Shown here piece by piece: positions 8,308-17,023 of a stretch of DNA of 64,000 nucleotides. Made by a program: the position numbers and the translations under genes. Position 1 is the stretch's first letter. Each line of letters opens with the position of its first letter. The notes beneath the pieces are model-generated. The model was given only the letters and a program-made list of their open reading frames with translations, did not search any database and was not told the DNA's origin. Location of the stretch: assembly GCA_030645495.1 (NCBI GenBank), contig JAUSLV010000018.1, forward strand, positions 1 through 64,000. The letters are read 5' to 3'. Source of the stretch: Actinomycetota bacterium. Its GTDB lineage: Bacteria > Actinomycetota > Acidimicrobiia > Acidimicrobiales > Ilumatobacteraceae.

Positions 8308-10248
8308 ATGGCCGCCAAAGAAACCCCGTGGTTGTTCCGCACCTATGCCGGCCACTCCACCGCCGCCGCCTCGAATGCGCTCTACCGGACGAACCTCGCC
8401 AAGGGCCAAACCGGGCTTTCGGTGGCCTTCGATCTGCCGACGCAGACCGGCTATGACAGCGATCACGAACTGGCGCGCGGCGAGGTTGGCAAGGTTGGCG
8501 TGCCGGTCAACCATCTGGGCGACATGCGGGCCTTGTTCAAGGATATCCCGCTGGAGCAGATGAACACCTCGATGACGATCAACGCCACCGCCCCGTGGCT
8601 GCTGGCGCTGTATATTGCGGTTGCGGAAGAACAGGGCGCGGATGTGGCGGCGCTGAACGGCACCGTGCAGAACGACATCATCAAGGAATATCTGTCGCGC
8701 GGCACCTATATCGCGCCGCCCGCGCCCTCGCTGCGGATGATCACCGACGTCGCGGCCTACACCCAAAAACACCTGCCAAAATGGAACCCGATGAACGTGT
8801 GTTCCTACCATCTGCAAGAGGCGGGGGCGACGCCAGAGCAAGAGCTTGCCTTTGCGCTGGCCACCGCCTGTGCGGTGCTGGATGATCTGAAAGGGAAAGT
8901 TACAGCAGCTGATTTCCCCAATATGGTCGGCAGAATATCGTTTTTTGTCAACGCAGGCATCCGCTTTGTGACCGAGCTGTGCAAGATGCGCGCCTTTGTC
9001 GATCTGTGGGATGAAATCTGCCTGACCCGCTACGGCGTCACCGACGCCAAGTATCGCCGCTTCCGTTACGGCGTGCAGGTGAACTCGCTGGGCCTCACCG
9101 AGGCGCAGCCGGAGAACAACATCCAGCGGATCGTGCTGGAGATGCTGGCCGTCACGCTGTCGAAGAACGCTCGGGCGCGCAGCGTGCAACTGCCCGCGTG
9201 GAACGAGGCGCTCGGCCTGCCCCGCCCGTGGGACCAGCAGTGGTCGCTGCGCATGCAGCAGGTGCTGGCGTTCGAGACCGACCTGTTGGAGTACGGCGAC
9301 CTGTTCGACGGCAGCACCGTGATCGAGGCCAAGACGGCCGAGCTGCGCGACGCCGCGTGGGCCGAGCTGCAGGACGTGCTGTCGCTGGGTGGCGCGTTCG
9401 CCGCCGTCGACGAGCTGAAGGGCCGCCTGGTGCGCTCGATGGCCGAACGCTCCCGCCGCATCGAGGCCGGCGACCAGATGGTGGTGGGCGTGAATGCGTT
9501 CACCGAGAGCGAGCCGTCGCCGCTCGACACGCCCGGCAACATCCTCACCGTCGACCCGGCGATCGAGGCGCAGCTGAAGGCCGAGGTCGTGCAGTGGCGA
9601 GCCGATCGCGACGACGCGGCAGTGCAGGCTGCGCTCACCGCGCTGAAGGCCGCCGCGCTGGATGGCACCAACATCGTCGATGCATCGATCGTGCTGGCCA
9701 AGGCCGGTGGCACCACCGGCGAATGGTCGAGCGTGCTGCGCGAAGTGTTCGGCGAGTTCCGCGCCCCCACCGGTGTGAACGCGGCCGTTGGCCGTCGCGT
9801 CGGCGAGCTGGCGGCGGTGGCCGAGTACGTGAAGACGATGGCCGGTGGCCCGCCGCGCTTCTTGGTGGCCAAGCCGGGCCTCGACGGGCACAGCAATGGC
9901 GCCGAGCAGATCGCCGTCGGCGCACGCGATGCGGGCATGGAGGTCGTGTACAGCGGCATCCGGCTCACACCCGAACAGATCGTGGCCAGCGCCCGCGACG
10001 AAGATCCCGACGTGGTGGGCCTCTCGATCCTCAGTGGCTCGCACCTCTCGCTGGTGCCCGCCGTGATCGCCGGCTTGCGCGCCATCGGCCTCGACACGCC
10101 GGTAGTGGTGGGCGGCATCATCCCCGAGGCCGACCGGGCCACGCTGCTGGCCGCCGGCGCCGCCGCGGTGTACACGCCGAAAGACTTCCAACTGGCGAAG
10201 ATCATGCACGATGTCGCCCACCTCGCCGCGAGGCACCGCTCGTCGTAA
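8308..10248 (+). CDS. ecm: Ethylmalonyl-CoA mutase / MeaA-type B12 mutase, chimeric
   Basis: Adenosylcobalamin-dependent isomerase converting (2R)-ethylmalonyl-CoA to methylsuccinyl-CoA. The 646-residue frame has the substrate-binding TIM barrel (WLFRTYAGHSTAAASN, FDLPTQTGYDSDH, MNTSMTINATAPW) and a C-terminal B12-binding domain with DGHSNG (DxHxxG, cobalt-ligand His about residue 528), GLSILSGSH and GGIIPEAD. Length and motifs are normal, but the gene is a mosaic. Codons up to about 9060 match the upstream alphaproteobacterial genes; after about 9180 codon use and protein character are actinobacterial. The start at 8308 has a GAGGA ribosome site; an ATG at 8284 is the alternative. The protein as read may not exist in any organism. 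Confidence 0.85.
   Translation: MAAKETPWLFRTYAGHSTAAASNALYRTNLAKGQTGLSVAFDLPTQTGYDSDHELARGEVGKVGVPVNHLGDMRALFKDIPLEQMNTSMTINATAPWLLALYIAVAEEQGADVAALNGTVQNDIIKEYLSRGTYIAPPAPSLRMITDVAAYTQKHLPKWNPMNVCSYHLQEAGATPEQELAFALATACAVLDDLKGKVTAADFPNMVGRISFFVNAGIRFVTELCKMRAFVDLWDEICLTRYGVTDAKYRRFRYGVQVNSLGLTEAQPENNIQRIVLEMLAVTLSKNARARSVQLPAWNEALGLPRPWDQQWSLRMQQVLAFETDLLEYGDLFDGSTVIEAKTAELRDAAWAELQDVLSLGGAFAAVDELKGRLVRSMAERSRRIEAGDQMVVGVNAFTESEPSPLDTPGNILTVDPAIEAQLKAEVVQWRADRDDAAVQAALTALKAAALDGTNIVDASIVLAKAGGTTGEWSSVLREVFGEFRAPTGVNAAVGRRVGELAAVAEYVKTMAGGPPRFLVAKPGLDGHSNGAEQIAVGARDAGMEVVYSGIRLTPEQIVASARDEDPDVVGLSILSGSHLSLVPAVIAGLRAIGLDTPVVVGGIIPEADRATLLAAGAAAVYTPKDFQLAKIMHDVAHLAARHRSS
9050..9180. other. Probable chimeric junction between two genomes
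   Basis: The segment codes for a nearly invariant stretch of MeaA-type mutases (RYGVQVNSLGLTE and on to the VTLSK region). On its left every gene is Rhodobacteraceae-like; on its right every gene is actinobacterial, with higher G+C, more GTG starts and strong preference for CTC/CTG and GTG codons. No mobile-element sequence is seen at the join. Long identity in such a conserved stretch is where an assembler can jump between genomes. Confidence 0.75.
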
Positions 10249-10258
10249 GACTCGCGCG

Positions 10259-11977
10259 ATGACAACCGAAACGTGGGACGCGATCGTCATCGGCTCGGGC
10301 CCCGGTGGCCTCACCACCGCAGCCTGCCTCGGCAGTGCCGGCAAGCGGGTGCTGGTGCTCGAACGCCACGACGTGGCCGGCGGCAACACCCAGGTGTTCC
10401 GCCGCCACCATGCTGCCAAGGACGGTGGGCCTGACGACTGGTTCGAGTTCGACGTGGGCGTGCACTACATCGGCGAGTGCCAACCGGGCGGCCTGTTCCC
10501 CACGATCTTCAATGCGCTGGGCATCGGCGACCGGCTGCACTTCCGGCCGCTCGACCCCGACGGGTTCGACACGCTGCACTTCCCCGACTTCACGTTCCGC
10601 GTCCCTGCTGGATGGGACGACTACGAGCAACGGCTCGTGCAGCAGTTCCCCGCGGAGAAGGCCGGCATCGAGCGCTGCCTGCGCACACTGCGTACGGTGG
10701 CCGAGGAAGGCCGCAACATCTTCGGCGGCGAGCGACCCACGTACGACCTGTGGTCGCGGCGGCCGTTGTCCGAGTTGTTCGACGAGAGCGAGTTGTCGGA
10801 ACGGGTGCGCGCCACCGTCGACCACTGGAGCGGCCTCTACGCCGGTGGCCCGCAGCAGACGGCCGTAGTCATGCACGCCGGCATCATCCACCACTACATG
10901 AACGGCGCGTTCTACCCCGAGGGTGGCGGCCAGATGATCGCGGCGCGGCTGATCCAGGTGATCGAGGCCTGTGGCGGCGAGGTGCGCACGCTCACGCCGG
11001 TCGATCGCATCCTGATCGAGGGTGGTCGCGCGGTCGGCGTGCTGCTGGAGGACGGCAGCGAGGCGCGTGCCCCGATCGTCGTCAGCAACGCCGACTACCG
11101 GCGCACGATCGATCATCTCGTGGGTCGCGAGCACCTCGCGCCCGGCACGGTGGCGTGGGCCGAGCAGGCGCAGATGACGCTCGGCCTGGTGTGCACGTAC
11201 GTGGTGGTGAACACCGTGCTCGACGGACCGAACACGAACTACTTCGTGTTCCCCGACTACCGCACCGACGGTCTCTACGAGGAACTCGACGATGGCCACC
11301 TGCCGAACAGCCAGGTACCGTTCGCCTATATCGCTCTCGCCTCGCGCAAGGACCCGGGCAACCCAGAGCTGTGCCCGCCCGGCCACACCAACTTCCAGAT
11401 CATGACGCTGGCCCCGCGCGGCTACGAGTTCTGGGGCGTGGACACCGGCCCGGCCGATGGCGAGCAGTACCGCCGCAACGAGACGTACCGCGCCCGCAAG
11501 CACGACCTGCAGGATCGCCTGATCGATGCCGCGGAGACCGTGCTGGGCCCGTTCCGCGACCACATCGTGCACGTGGAGACCGCCACCACGCTGTCGCACG
11601 AGCGCTACACGCACAGCACCGGCGGCACCAGTTACGGCTACATGCACTCGCCCGAGCAGGTGGGCGACGGCCGGCCCGACCACCGCACCGAGATCGACGG
11701 GCTGTGGGTGGTGGGCGCGAACACGTCCTCGGGCCACGGCATCGCCGGGGCGGTCACCGGTGGCGTGTTCTGCGCCGGCAAGATCCTCGACCGGCCGCTG
11801 ATCGTCGACATGTACATGGGCACGAAGCTGGTGGACCCGGCGACGGTGCCACCCGACCCGCAGCCGTTCGACCCGTTGGAATACAGCCGCGGGGCCCGAC
11901 TGCGGGCCAAGCGCGCCGACCGCGTGCAGTCGCTGCGGGCCAGGCGTGACACTCGTCAGGGCCAACAACCTGGCTGA
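10259..11977 (+). CDS. FAD-dependent phytoene desaturase / retinol saturase-like oxidoreductase
   Basis: A 572-residue amine-oxidase-fold flavoprotein. The N-terminal dinucleotide-binding motif is IVIGSGPGGLTTAACL at about residues 10-25, followed by VLERHDVAGGNTQVF. The C-terminal FAD loop is LWVVGANTSSGHGIAGAVTGG. This is the layout of the CrtI/retinol saturase group, which desaturates or saturates polyenes. There are no other carotenoid genes nearby, so the substrate is not known. The start at 10259 is chosen because the motif then lies close to the N-terminus, as the family requires. It follows the mutase by 10 bases. Confidence 0.8.
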   Translation: MTTETWDAIVIGSGPGGLTTAACLGSAGKRVLVLERHDVAGGNTQVFRRHHAAKDGGPDDWFEFDVGVHYIGECQPGGLFPTIFNALGIGDRLHFRPLDPDGFDTLHFPDFTFRVPAGWDDYEQRLVQQFPAEKAGIERCLRTLRTVAEEGRNIFGGERPTYDLWSRRPLSELFDESELSERVRATVDHWSGLYAGGPQQTAVVMHAGIIHHYMNGAFYPEGGGQMIAARLIQVIEACGGEVRTLTPVDRILIEGGRAVGVLLEDGSEARAPIVVSNADYRRTIDHLVGREHLAPGTVAWAEQAQMTLGLVCTYVVVNTVLDGPNTNYFVFPDYRTDGLYEELDDGHLPNSQVPFAYIALASRKDPGNPELCPPGHTNFQIMTLAPRGYEFWGVDTGPADGEQYRRNETYRARKHDLQDRLIDAAETVLGPFRDHIVHVETATTLSHERYTHSTGGTSYGYMHSPEQVGDGRPDHRTEIDGLWVVGANTSSGHGIAGAVTGGVFCAGKILDRPLIVDMYMGTKLVDPATVPPDPQPFDPLEYSRGARLRAKRADRVQSLRARRDTRQGQQPG

Positions 11978-11994
11978 TTGGCTACCATCGCGGC

Positions 11995-12267
11995 GTGCTG
12001 CTGCTGGAGTTCACCATCGAGCCCTTCCACGAGGGCAAGCCCGGCCAGCACGTACGCGCCGCGATCGAAGCCGTCGAGGCGATGGGCTTGGAGGTCGAAT
12101 TCGGGCCGTTCGGCTCGTCCGTCGTGGTGTCACCGCTGAGCGTCGCCGAGGTGTCGGGGGCGATCCTCGCGCAGGCATTCGCCAACGGGGCAACGCACGT
12201 CAGCCTGCACGCCGAGCGCGTGCCGCCGATGGCCGAGAAGAGCGAGAAGGGCGAGACCGGCACATGA
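11995..12267 (+). CDS. Thiamine-binding (YqgV/MTH1187, DUF77) protein
   Basis: This 90-residue protein matches the small ferredoxin-like thiamine-binding family: an N-terminal LLEFTIEPF strand, a helix with AIEAVEAMGL, and the strand FGPFGSSVVV. Members bind thiamine or hydroxymethylpyrimidine in a tetramer and are thought to help scavenging. It starts at GTG 11995. Its stop overlaps the next start by four bases (ATGA), so the two genes are translationally coupled. Confidence 0.75.
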   Translation: MLLLEFTIEPFHEGKPGQHVRAAIEAVEAMGLEVEFGPFGSSVVVSPLSVAEVSGAILAQAFANGATHVSLHAERVPPMAEKSEKGETGT

Positions 12268-12629
12268 GCAAGTTGCCGCGCCACCCGCTGGTGCTGTCGG
12301 TGAAGCCGATCGTCGAGGCGTTGGGTGCCACGCTGGTGGCCGCCGACGAGCGCGAGCCCGGCGACCTGCCCCTGCGCTGGGAGGGCGCGATCATCGCCGC
12401 CGTGCGCCCCGCGCCGTTGCACGGCGCGCTCGATCGACTGATCGAGGCCGTCGAGCGCGAGATGGGTGCCCCGCTGCCCACGCTCAGCCGCGAAGACAAG
12501 CAGAAGGCGATCCGCCTGCTCGACGAGCGCGGAGCGTTCATCCTGCGCCGCGCGGTGGAAGACGTCGCCGACGCGATGGGCGTCAGCCGCATCACCGTCT
12601 ACAACTACCTCAACGCGCTGCACCGCTGA
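12264..12629 (+). CDS. DauR/YheO-like helix-turn-helix (HTH_22) regulator
   Basis: A 121-residue protein. The last 50 residues, from LSREDKQKAIRLLDERGAF to the VSRITVYNYL recognition helix, match the HTH_22 domain of DauR/YheO regulators. The first 65 residues are not a recognisable PAS/YheO sensor domain and may bind a small ligand. Coupling to the thiamine-binding gene suggests that it may regulate or respond to the same signal, but that is inference. Confidence 0.65.
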   Translation: MSKLPRHPLVLSVKPIVEALGATLVAADEREPGDLPLRWEGAIIAAVRPAPLHGALDRLIEAVEREMGAPLPTLSREDKQKAIRLLDERGAFILRRAVEDVADAMGVSRITVYNYLNALHR

Positions 12630-12654
12630 GTCGCCGCGAGCCAGGAGCCCTGCC

Positions 12655-13344
12655 GTGAAGTCGTTCGACATCATCGCCTTCGACGCCGACGACACGCTGT
12701 GGCACAGTGAGGATCGCTTCAGCGCCGGCGAGCAGCACTTCGTCGAGCTCGTAGCGCCGTACGCGCCAGAGGGTGTCGACGTGAAGGCCGCGCTCACCGC
12801 AGTGGAACGCAAGAACCTGTCGGTGCTGGGCTACGGCGTGAAGGCGTTCGGCCTGTCCGCTGTGGAAGCGGCGATCAGCATCACCAACGGTGCCGTGCCG
12901 GTGAGCGTCATCGAGAAGCTGATGGACATGGTCCGCGCGCACCTCACCGAGGCCGTGCGCCTGCTGCCGCACGTGCCCGAGGTGCTCGCCCACGTGGGCC
13001 GCCACTACCCCTTGGCGCTGATCACCAAGGGCGACCTGATCCACCAGACGCACAAGGTGCAGACCAGCGGGCTCGAGCACCACTTCGCGCATGTCGAGAT
13101 CCTGCTGGAGAAAGACCCCGACACCTACGCCAAGGTGTTCACCCGGATGGGCGTGGCCCCCGACCGCGTGTGCATGGTGGGCAACAGCGTGCGCAGCGAC
13201 ATCCTGCCGGTGATGGCCCTCGGCGGCACCGCCGTGCACGTGCCCTACCCGCTGCTGTGGGAACTCGAACACGTGGACCACGACGAGCACTTCGCCGACC
13301 TCGACTCGATCTCACTGCTGCCCGCCTGGCTGGGCGTGGCGTAG
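12655..13344 (+). CDS. HAD-superfamily hydrolase
   Basis: A 229-residue phosphatase-type HAD protein. Motif I is FDADDTLW (Asp nucleophile about residue 9 and the +2 Asp), motif II is LALITKGD, the motif III lysine lies in LEKDPDTY, and motif IV is VCMVGNSVRSDI, where the GNSxxSD form is common in this YjjG/YfnB-like group. A helical cap (about residues 15-95) places it in subfamily I. Likely substrates are small phosphorylated metabolites such as nucleotides. It starts at GTG 12655 with an AGGAG site 7 bases upstream. Confidence 0.8.
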   Translation: MKSFDIIAFDADDTLWHSEDRFSAGEQHFVELVAPYAPEGVDVKAALTAVERKNLSVLGYGVKAFGLSAVEAAISITNGAVPVSVIEKLMDMVRAHLTEAVRLLPHVPEVLAHVGRHYPLALITKGDLIHQTHKVQTSGLEHHFAHVEILLEKDPDTYAKVFTRMGVAPDRVCMVGNSVRSDILPVMALGGTAVHVPYPLLWELEHVDHDEHFADLDSISLLPAWLGVA

Positions 13345-13359
13345 TTTCGCTCAGGCCCG

Positions 13360-13902
13360 TCAGGCGCCAGGAACGTCGACCCACACCTGGTGCAGGCCCA
13401 CCACGGCGCCCGCTTCCACGGCCACCAGGAACGGGTAGGGCTGGTAGGCGTAGCCCTCGGGCGCGTCGGCAGCGGGGGTGCCGCCGCTCGCCAGCGAGGC
13501 CAGCTCGGCGCCGGGGACGGCATAGTTCTGGCGGTTCTCGGCGGCCACCGAGATCGACACCAGCGTGGCCACCGGTACCACCACCGAACGTGTGGGCGTC
13601 GGCACCACACCCCAGTCGCCTTCGCACTCGGCCTCGCCCAGTTCGGCCAGACAGGTATCGGCGAACAACGCCTGCGACACCTGCAGCGCGATCGTGCCGG
13701 CCCCCGGGCTGGCGCTGCTGAGCACCGCCCAGTAGTCGCCGTCAGGCAGGTCGCCTGCCTCGGGCACCTCGTGCGTGCGGTCGGGCACCGCGGGCACCGG
13801 CGCCCGGTCGTAGGGCTGCACCGTGCCCGGGCCGTCGTCGCCGCCACACCCGGCCAACACCAGCGCCGCAACGCAGCAGGCCGCCAACACCCGCGGCGTC
13901 AC
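13360..13902 (-). CDS. Putative lipoprotein, paralogue of the one at 46.0-46.7 kb
   Basis: A 180-residue exported protein with a signal peptide ending in the lipobox LAGC (about residue 19), so it should be lipid-anchored on the cell surface. The mature part has [10 protein letters not shown] near the start, two central cysteines, and ends with [16 protein letters not shown] and a VGLHQVW segment. The same landmarks, in the same order, occur in the lipoprotein at 46013-46684. Start GTG at 13902 overlaps the coaA stop by four bases (GTGA). The function is unknown. Confidence 0.7.
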   Translation of the reverse strand: MTPRVLAACCVAALVLAGCGGDDGPGTVQPYDRAPVPAVPDRTHEVPEAGDLPDGDYWAVLSSASPGAGTIALQVSQALFADTCLAELGEAECEGDWGVVPTPTRSVVVPVATLVSISVAAENRQNYAVPGAELASLASGGTPAADAPEGYAYQPYPFLVAVEAGAVVGLHQVWVDVPGA

Positions 13903-14852
13903 AGGCGCCTCAGCTTCACGCACGTGACGCGATGGTCGGCACCCTTGTTCAACATCAGGCTGGCGCGCGCCTTGGTGGGCTCGATGTTCTCGCGCAGGTT
14001 CTTGCCGTTGATCTCGCGCCAGATGCCGCGGGCCACTTGCTCGGCTTGCTCGCGCGTGAGGTGCGCGTAGTGCTGGAAGAAGCTGTTCGGGTCTTGGAAC
14101 ACCGTCTCGTACAGCGTGAGGAATCGGCGCACGTAGAACTGCTCGATGTCGTTCACATCGGCGTCGATGTAGATCGAGAAGTCGAAGTAGTCACTGACGA
14201 ACTCGTTGACGGTGCTGCCGTCGGGCGAGCCCACCTGCAGCACATTGAGCCCTTCCACGATCACGATGTCGGGGCGGCGCACGATGATCTCTTCGCCCTC
14301 GACGATGTCGTACACAACATGGCTGTACACCGGCGCGCTTGCCTCGGCCGCGCCACTCTTGAGGGCGCGCAGGAAACCCAAGAGACGGCGCGTGTCGTAG
14401 CTCTCGGGGAAGCCCTTGCGGTTCATGATGCCGCGCTCCTCCAACACCCGGTTGGGGTGCAGGAAGCCGTCGGTGGTGACGAGATCGACCTTGGGATGGT
14501 CGGGCCAACGCGCCAACAGCGTCTGCAGCACGCGGGCGAACGTGCTCTTGCCCACGGCCACGCTGCCGGCCACGCCGATCACGTACGGCACCTTCGGTGC
14601 CAGCGTGCACAAGAACGCGGCTGAGGCCTTGTGCAGGTTCTGCGTGGCCGCGACGTAAAGGTTCAACAGGCGAGTGAGCGGCAGGTAGATCGCCGCCACC
14701 TCGTCGAGATCGATGCGCTCGTTGATGCCGCGCAGCGACTCGAGGTCGGCCGCGCTGAGCGTCAGTGGAGTCGCCGCGCGTAGCGCGGCCCACTGCTCGC
14801 GGTCGAAATTCAGGAAGCGGTCGGCCGCGCTGCTGGAGTCCGAGGACGTCAC
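13899..14852 (-). CDS. coaA: Type I pantothenate kinase
   Basis: Phosphorylates pantothenate with ATP, the first and regulated step of coenzyme A synthesis. The 317-residue product has the P-loop [16 protein letters not shown] (about residue 96), [22 protein letters not shown], the VYDIVEG segment, [11 protein letters not shown], and the IYIDAD and [12 protein letters not shown] segments. Length is normal for bacterial CoaA. The start GTG at 14852 gives the usual short N-terminus; longer frames run into the divergent methyltransferase gene, whose start is only 24 bases away, so the two share a promoter region. Confidence 0.93.
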   Translation of the reverse strand: MTSSDSSSAADRFLNFDREQWAALRAATPLTLSAADLESLRGINERIDLDEVAAIYLPLTRLLNLYVAATQNLHKASAAFLCTLAPKVPYVIGVAGSVAVGKSTFARVLQTLLARWPDHPKVDLVTTDGFLHPNRVLEERGIMNRKGFPESYDTRRLLGFLRALKSGAAEASAPVYSHVVYDIVEGEEIIVRRPDIVIVEGLNVLQVGSPDGSTVNEFVSDYFDFSIYIDADVNDIEQFYVRRFLTLYETVFQDPNSFFQHYAHLTREQAEQVARGIWREINGKNLRENIEPTKARASLMLNKGADHRVTCVKLRRL

Positions 14853-14876
14853 GGGGCCAAACCCTACGCTGACCGC

Positions 14877-16061
14877 GTGACCGATCCCCAACGTGGCGAC
14901 GACCCGCCGCCCACGCGCAAGCAACTGGGCGCGTGGTACACGCCACCGGCGTTGGTGGTTGCAGTGGCACGCGAGGCGGTGTTCGCCGGCGCGCGCACGG
15001 CCCTCGACCCGGCGTGCGGCGACGGTCGTTTCCTGCGCGCGACGGGCCTGCCACAGCAGATCGGCGTCGACATCGATCCGGCCACAGCGGCCGCCGGCGG
15101 GTTCGAGCACGACGACTCGCTGCGCCGCGCCTGGGGCTCGCAACGCTTCGACGTGGTGGTGGGCAACCCGCCGTTCCTCAACCAACTCTCGCGGGCCACC
15201 AGTCGCGGCGGGCGCTCGCAGTTCGGCGGCGGGCCGTACGCCGACGCGGCCGCCGAGTTCCTCGCGCTGGCCATCCGGCTCGCGCGGCCCGGTGGGCGCG
15301 TGGGCCTGGTGCTGCCGCAGTCGCTGTTGTCGGCTCGCGACGCCGCCGCCATCCGCGCCTCGGTCGACGCTGCCGCTGCGCTGCGCTGGATGTGGTGGAG
15401 CGACACGCTGATGTTCGACGCCAACGTGCGCGTATGGGCCGGCGTGTGGGAAGTGGGCGGCAGGCCTGCACCGGTGCGCCGAGCGTACGGGCCGGAATTC
15501 GAGGAGCTACCGCCGATCGACATGCCCACCTCGTGGTCGGGCCTACTCACCGGCACCACCGTCGCCGCGCACGACGGCCCGGTGCTGGGCGACCTCGCCC
15601 GCTTCACCGTCGACTTCCGCGACCAGTACTACGGGCTGGTGGGGGCCGTGGGCGACGACGTGCACGGTCCGCCGCTCGTCACCAGTGGCCTCATCGACCC
15701 CGGCGTGTGCCGGTGGGGGCAGCGGCCGGTGCGCTTCGCCAAGCAGACGTACGCGGCGCCACGGGTGGCCCTCGACCGGCTGTCGCCGGCGTTGCAGCGG
15801 TGGGCGCAGGAACGGCTCGTGCCGAAGATCCTGATCGCCAACCAGACGAAGGTGATCGAAGCAGTGCACGACACGCGCGGCGAGTGGCTGCCCTCCGTGC
15901 CGGTGATCACGTGCACCACCGACGACTCCGATCGTGTGCTGGAGGTGCTGTCGTCGCCGGAGACACTCGCGTGGGTGCGCCATCACGCGGCCGGCAGCGG
16001 CCTCTCGGCGAACACCGTGCGCCTCAACCCGCGCCTGCTGGCGTCGATCCCCCTCGCGTGA
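14877..16061 (+). CDS. Orphan N6-adenine DNA methyltransferase (class I, NPPF)
   Basis: A 394-residue SAM-dependent methyltransferase. Motif I is [12 protein letters not shown] (about residues 41-52), motif IV is [12 protein letters not shown], the adenine-N6 signature, and [13 protein letters not shown] follows as in type I HsdM and Eco57I-type enzymes. The C-terminal half would be target recognition. No restriction endonuclease or specificity subunit lies next to it, so it appears to be an orphan. It could instead be an RNA or small-substrate methylase. It is divergent from coaA and followed 15 bases later by cysD. Confidence 0.75.
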   Translation: MTDPQRGDDPPPTRKQLGAWYTPPALVVAVAREAVFAGARTALDPACGDGRFLRATGLPQQIGVDIDPATAAAGGFEHDDSLRRAWGSQRFDVVVGNPPFLNQLSRATSRGGRSQFGGGPYADAAAEFLALAIRLARPGGRVGLVLPQSLLSARDAAAIRASVDAAAALRWMWWSDTLMFDANVRVWAGVWEVGGRPAPVRRAYGPEFEELPPIDMPTSWSGLLTGTTVAAHDGPVLGDLARFTVDFRDQYYGLVGAVGDDVHGPPLVTSGLIDPGVCRWGQRPVRFAKQTYAAPRVALDRLSPALQRWAQERLVPKILIANQTKVIEAVHDTRGEWLPSVPVITCTTDDSDRVLEVLSSPETLAWVRHHAAGSGLSANTVRLNPRLLASIPLA

Positions 16062-16076
16062 GTCGCTTGTGATCTG

Positions 16077-17003
16077 ATGATGGCCGTGACGACGCCCGGG
16101 GCCGCCACCCTCACCCACCTGCAGCGCTTGGAGTCGGAGAGCATCCACATCATGCGCGAGGCGGTCGCCGAGAGCGAGCGGCCGGTGATGCTGTACTCGA
16201 TCGGTAAGGACAGCGGGTGCATGCTGCACCTCGCGCGCAAGGCGTTCTACCCCTCGAAGCCGCCGTTCCCGTTGCTGCACGTGGACACCACGTGGAAGTT
16301 CCGCGAGATGTACGAGTTCCGCGAACGGATGGTGCGCGAGAGCGGGATGGACCTGCTGGTGTTCCAGAACGAGGAGTGCCTGCGGTTGGGCATCAACCCG
16401 TTCGAGCACGGCTCGGCGACGCACACCGACATGTGGAAGACCGAGGGGCTGAAGCAGGCGCTCGACCACTACGGCTTCGACGCCGCGTTCGGTGGGGCCC
16501 GTCGCGACGAGGAGAAGTCGCGTGCCAAAGAGCGAGTGTTCTCGATCCGCTCGGCACAGCACCGCTGGGACCCGAAGCTGCAGCGGCCCGAGCTGTGGTC
16601 GCTGTACAACGTGCGCCGCAATGTGGGCGAAACGATGCGTGTGTTCCCGCTGTCGAACTGGACCGAGCTCGACGTGTGGCAGTACATCCACCTCGAGCAG
16701 ATCCCGATCGTGCCGCTGTACCTCTCCGCTCCGCGACCCACGGTGCAACGCGGCGGCACGTTGATCATGGTCGACGACGAGCGCATGCCGCTGCAGCCGG
16801 GAGAGGTGCCCGAGATGCGCTCGATCCGCTTCCGCACGCTCGGCTGCTACCCGCTCACGGGCGCGGTGGAAAGCACGGCAGCGACGCTCACCGACGTGAT
16901 CCAGGAGATGCTGCTCACCACCACCAGCGAGCGGCAGGGGCGGATGATCGACCACGACAGCAGCGCGTCGATGGAGAAGAAGAAGCAAGAGGGCTACTTC
17001 TGA
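16077..17003 (+). CDS. cysD: Sulfate adenylyltransferase subunit 2
   Basis: Makes adenosine 5'-phosphosulfate from sulfate and ATP together with the CysN GTPase. The 308-residue protein has the PP-loop [17 protein letters not shown] (the usual SIGKDSSVM with Gly-Cys), [11 protein letters not shown], the [14 protein letters not shown] segment, [15 protein letters not shown] and the C-terminal [14 protein letters not shown]. Length matches the family. It is directly followed by cysNC. A 13-base duplication covers its last two codons and stop (see repeat at 16994). Confidence 0.95.
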   Translation: MMAVTTPGAATLTHLQRLESESIHIMREAVAESERPVMLYSIGKDSGCMLHLARKAFYPSKPPFPLLHVDTTWKFREMYEFRERMVRESGMDLLVFQNEECLRLGINPFEHGSATHTDMWKTEGLKQALDHYGFDAAFGGARRDEEKSRAKERVFSIRSAQHRWDPKLQRPELWSLYNVRRNVGETMRVFPLSNWTELDVWQYIHLEQIPIVPLYLSAPRPTVQRGGTLIMVDDERMPLQPGEVPEMRSIRFRTLGCYPLTGAVESTAATLTDVIQEMLLTTTSERQGRMIDHDSSASMEKKKQEGYF

Positions 17004-17023
17004 TGGACGTCTACTTCTGATGG
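16994..17023 (+). repeat. 13-bp direct duplication between cysD and cysNC
   Basis: CTACTTCTGATGG occurs at 16994-17006 and again at 17011-17023, 17 bases apart. The first copy holds the cysD stop; the second holds the start region of cysNC. Between them lies a five-codon frame repeating the CysD C-terminus (YF, stop). Confidence 0.85.

Noticed and set aside
9050-9180. Natural fusion or horizontal transfer of half a mutase gene
   Set aside because: The change affects the whole chromosome context on each side and not only the gene, and no mobile-element sequence or repeat is found at the join.
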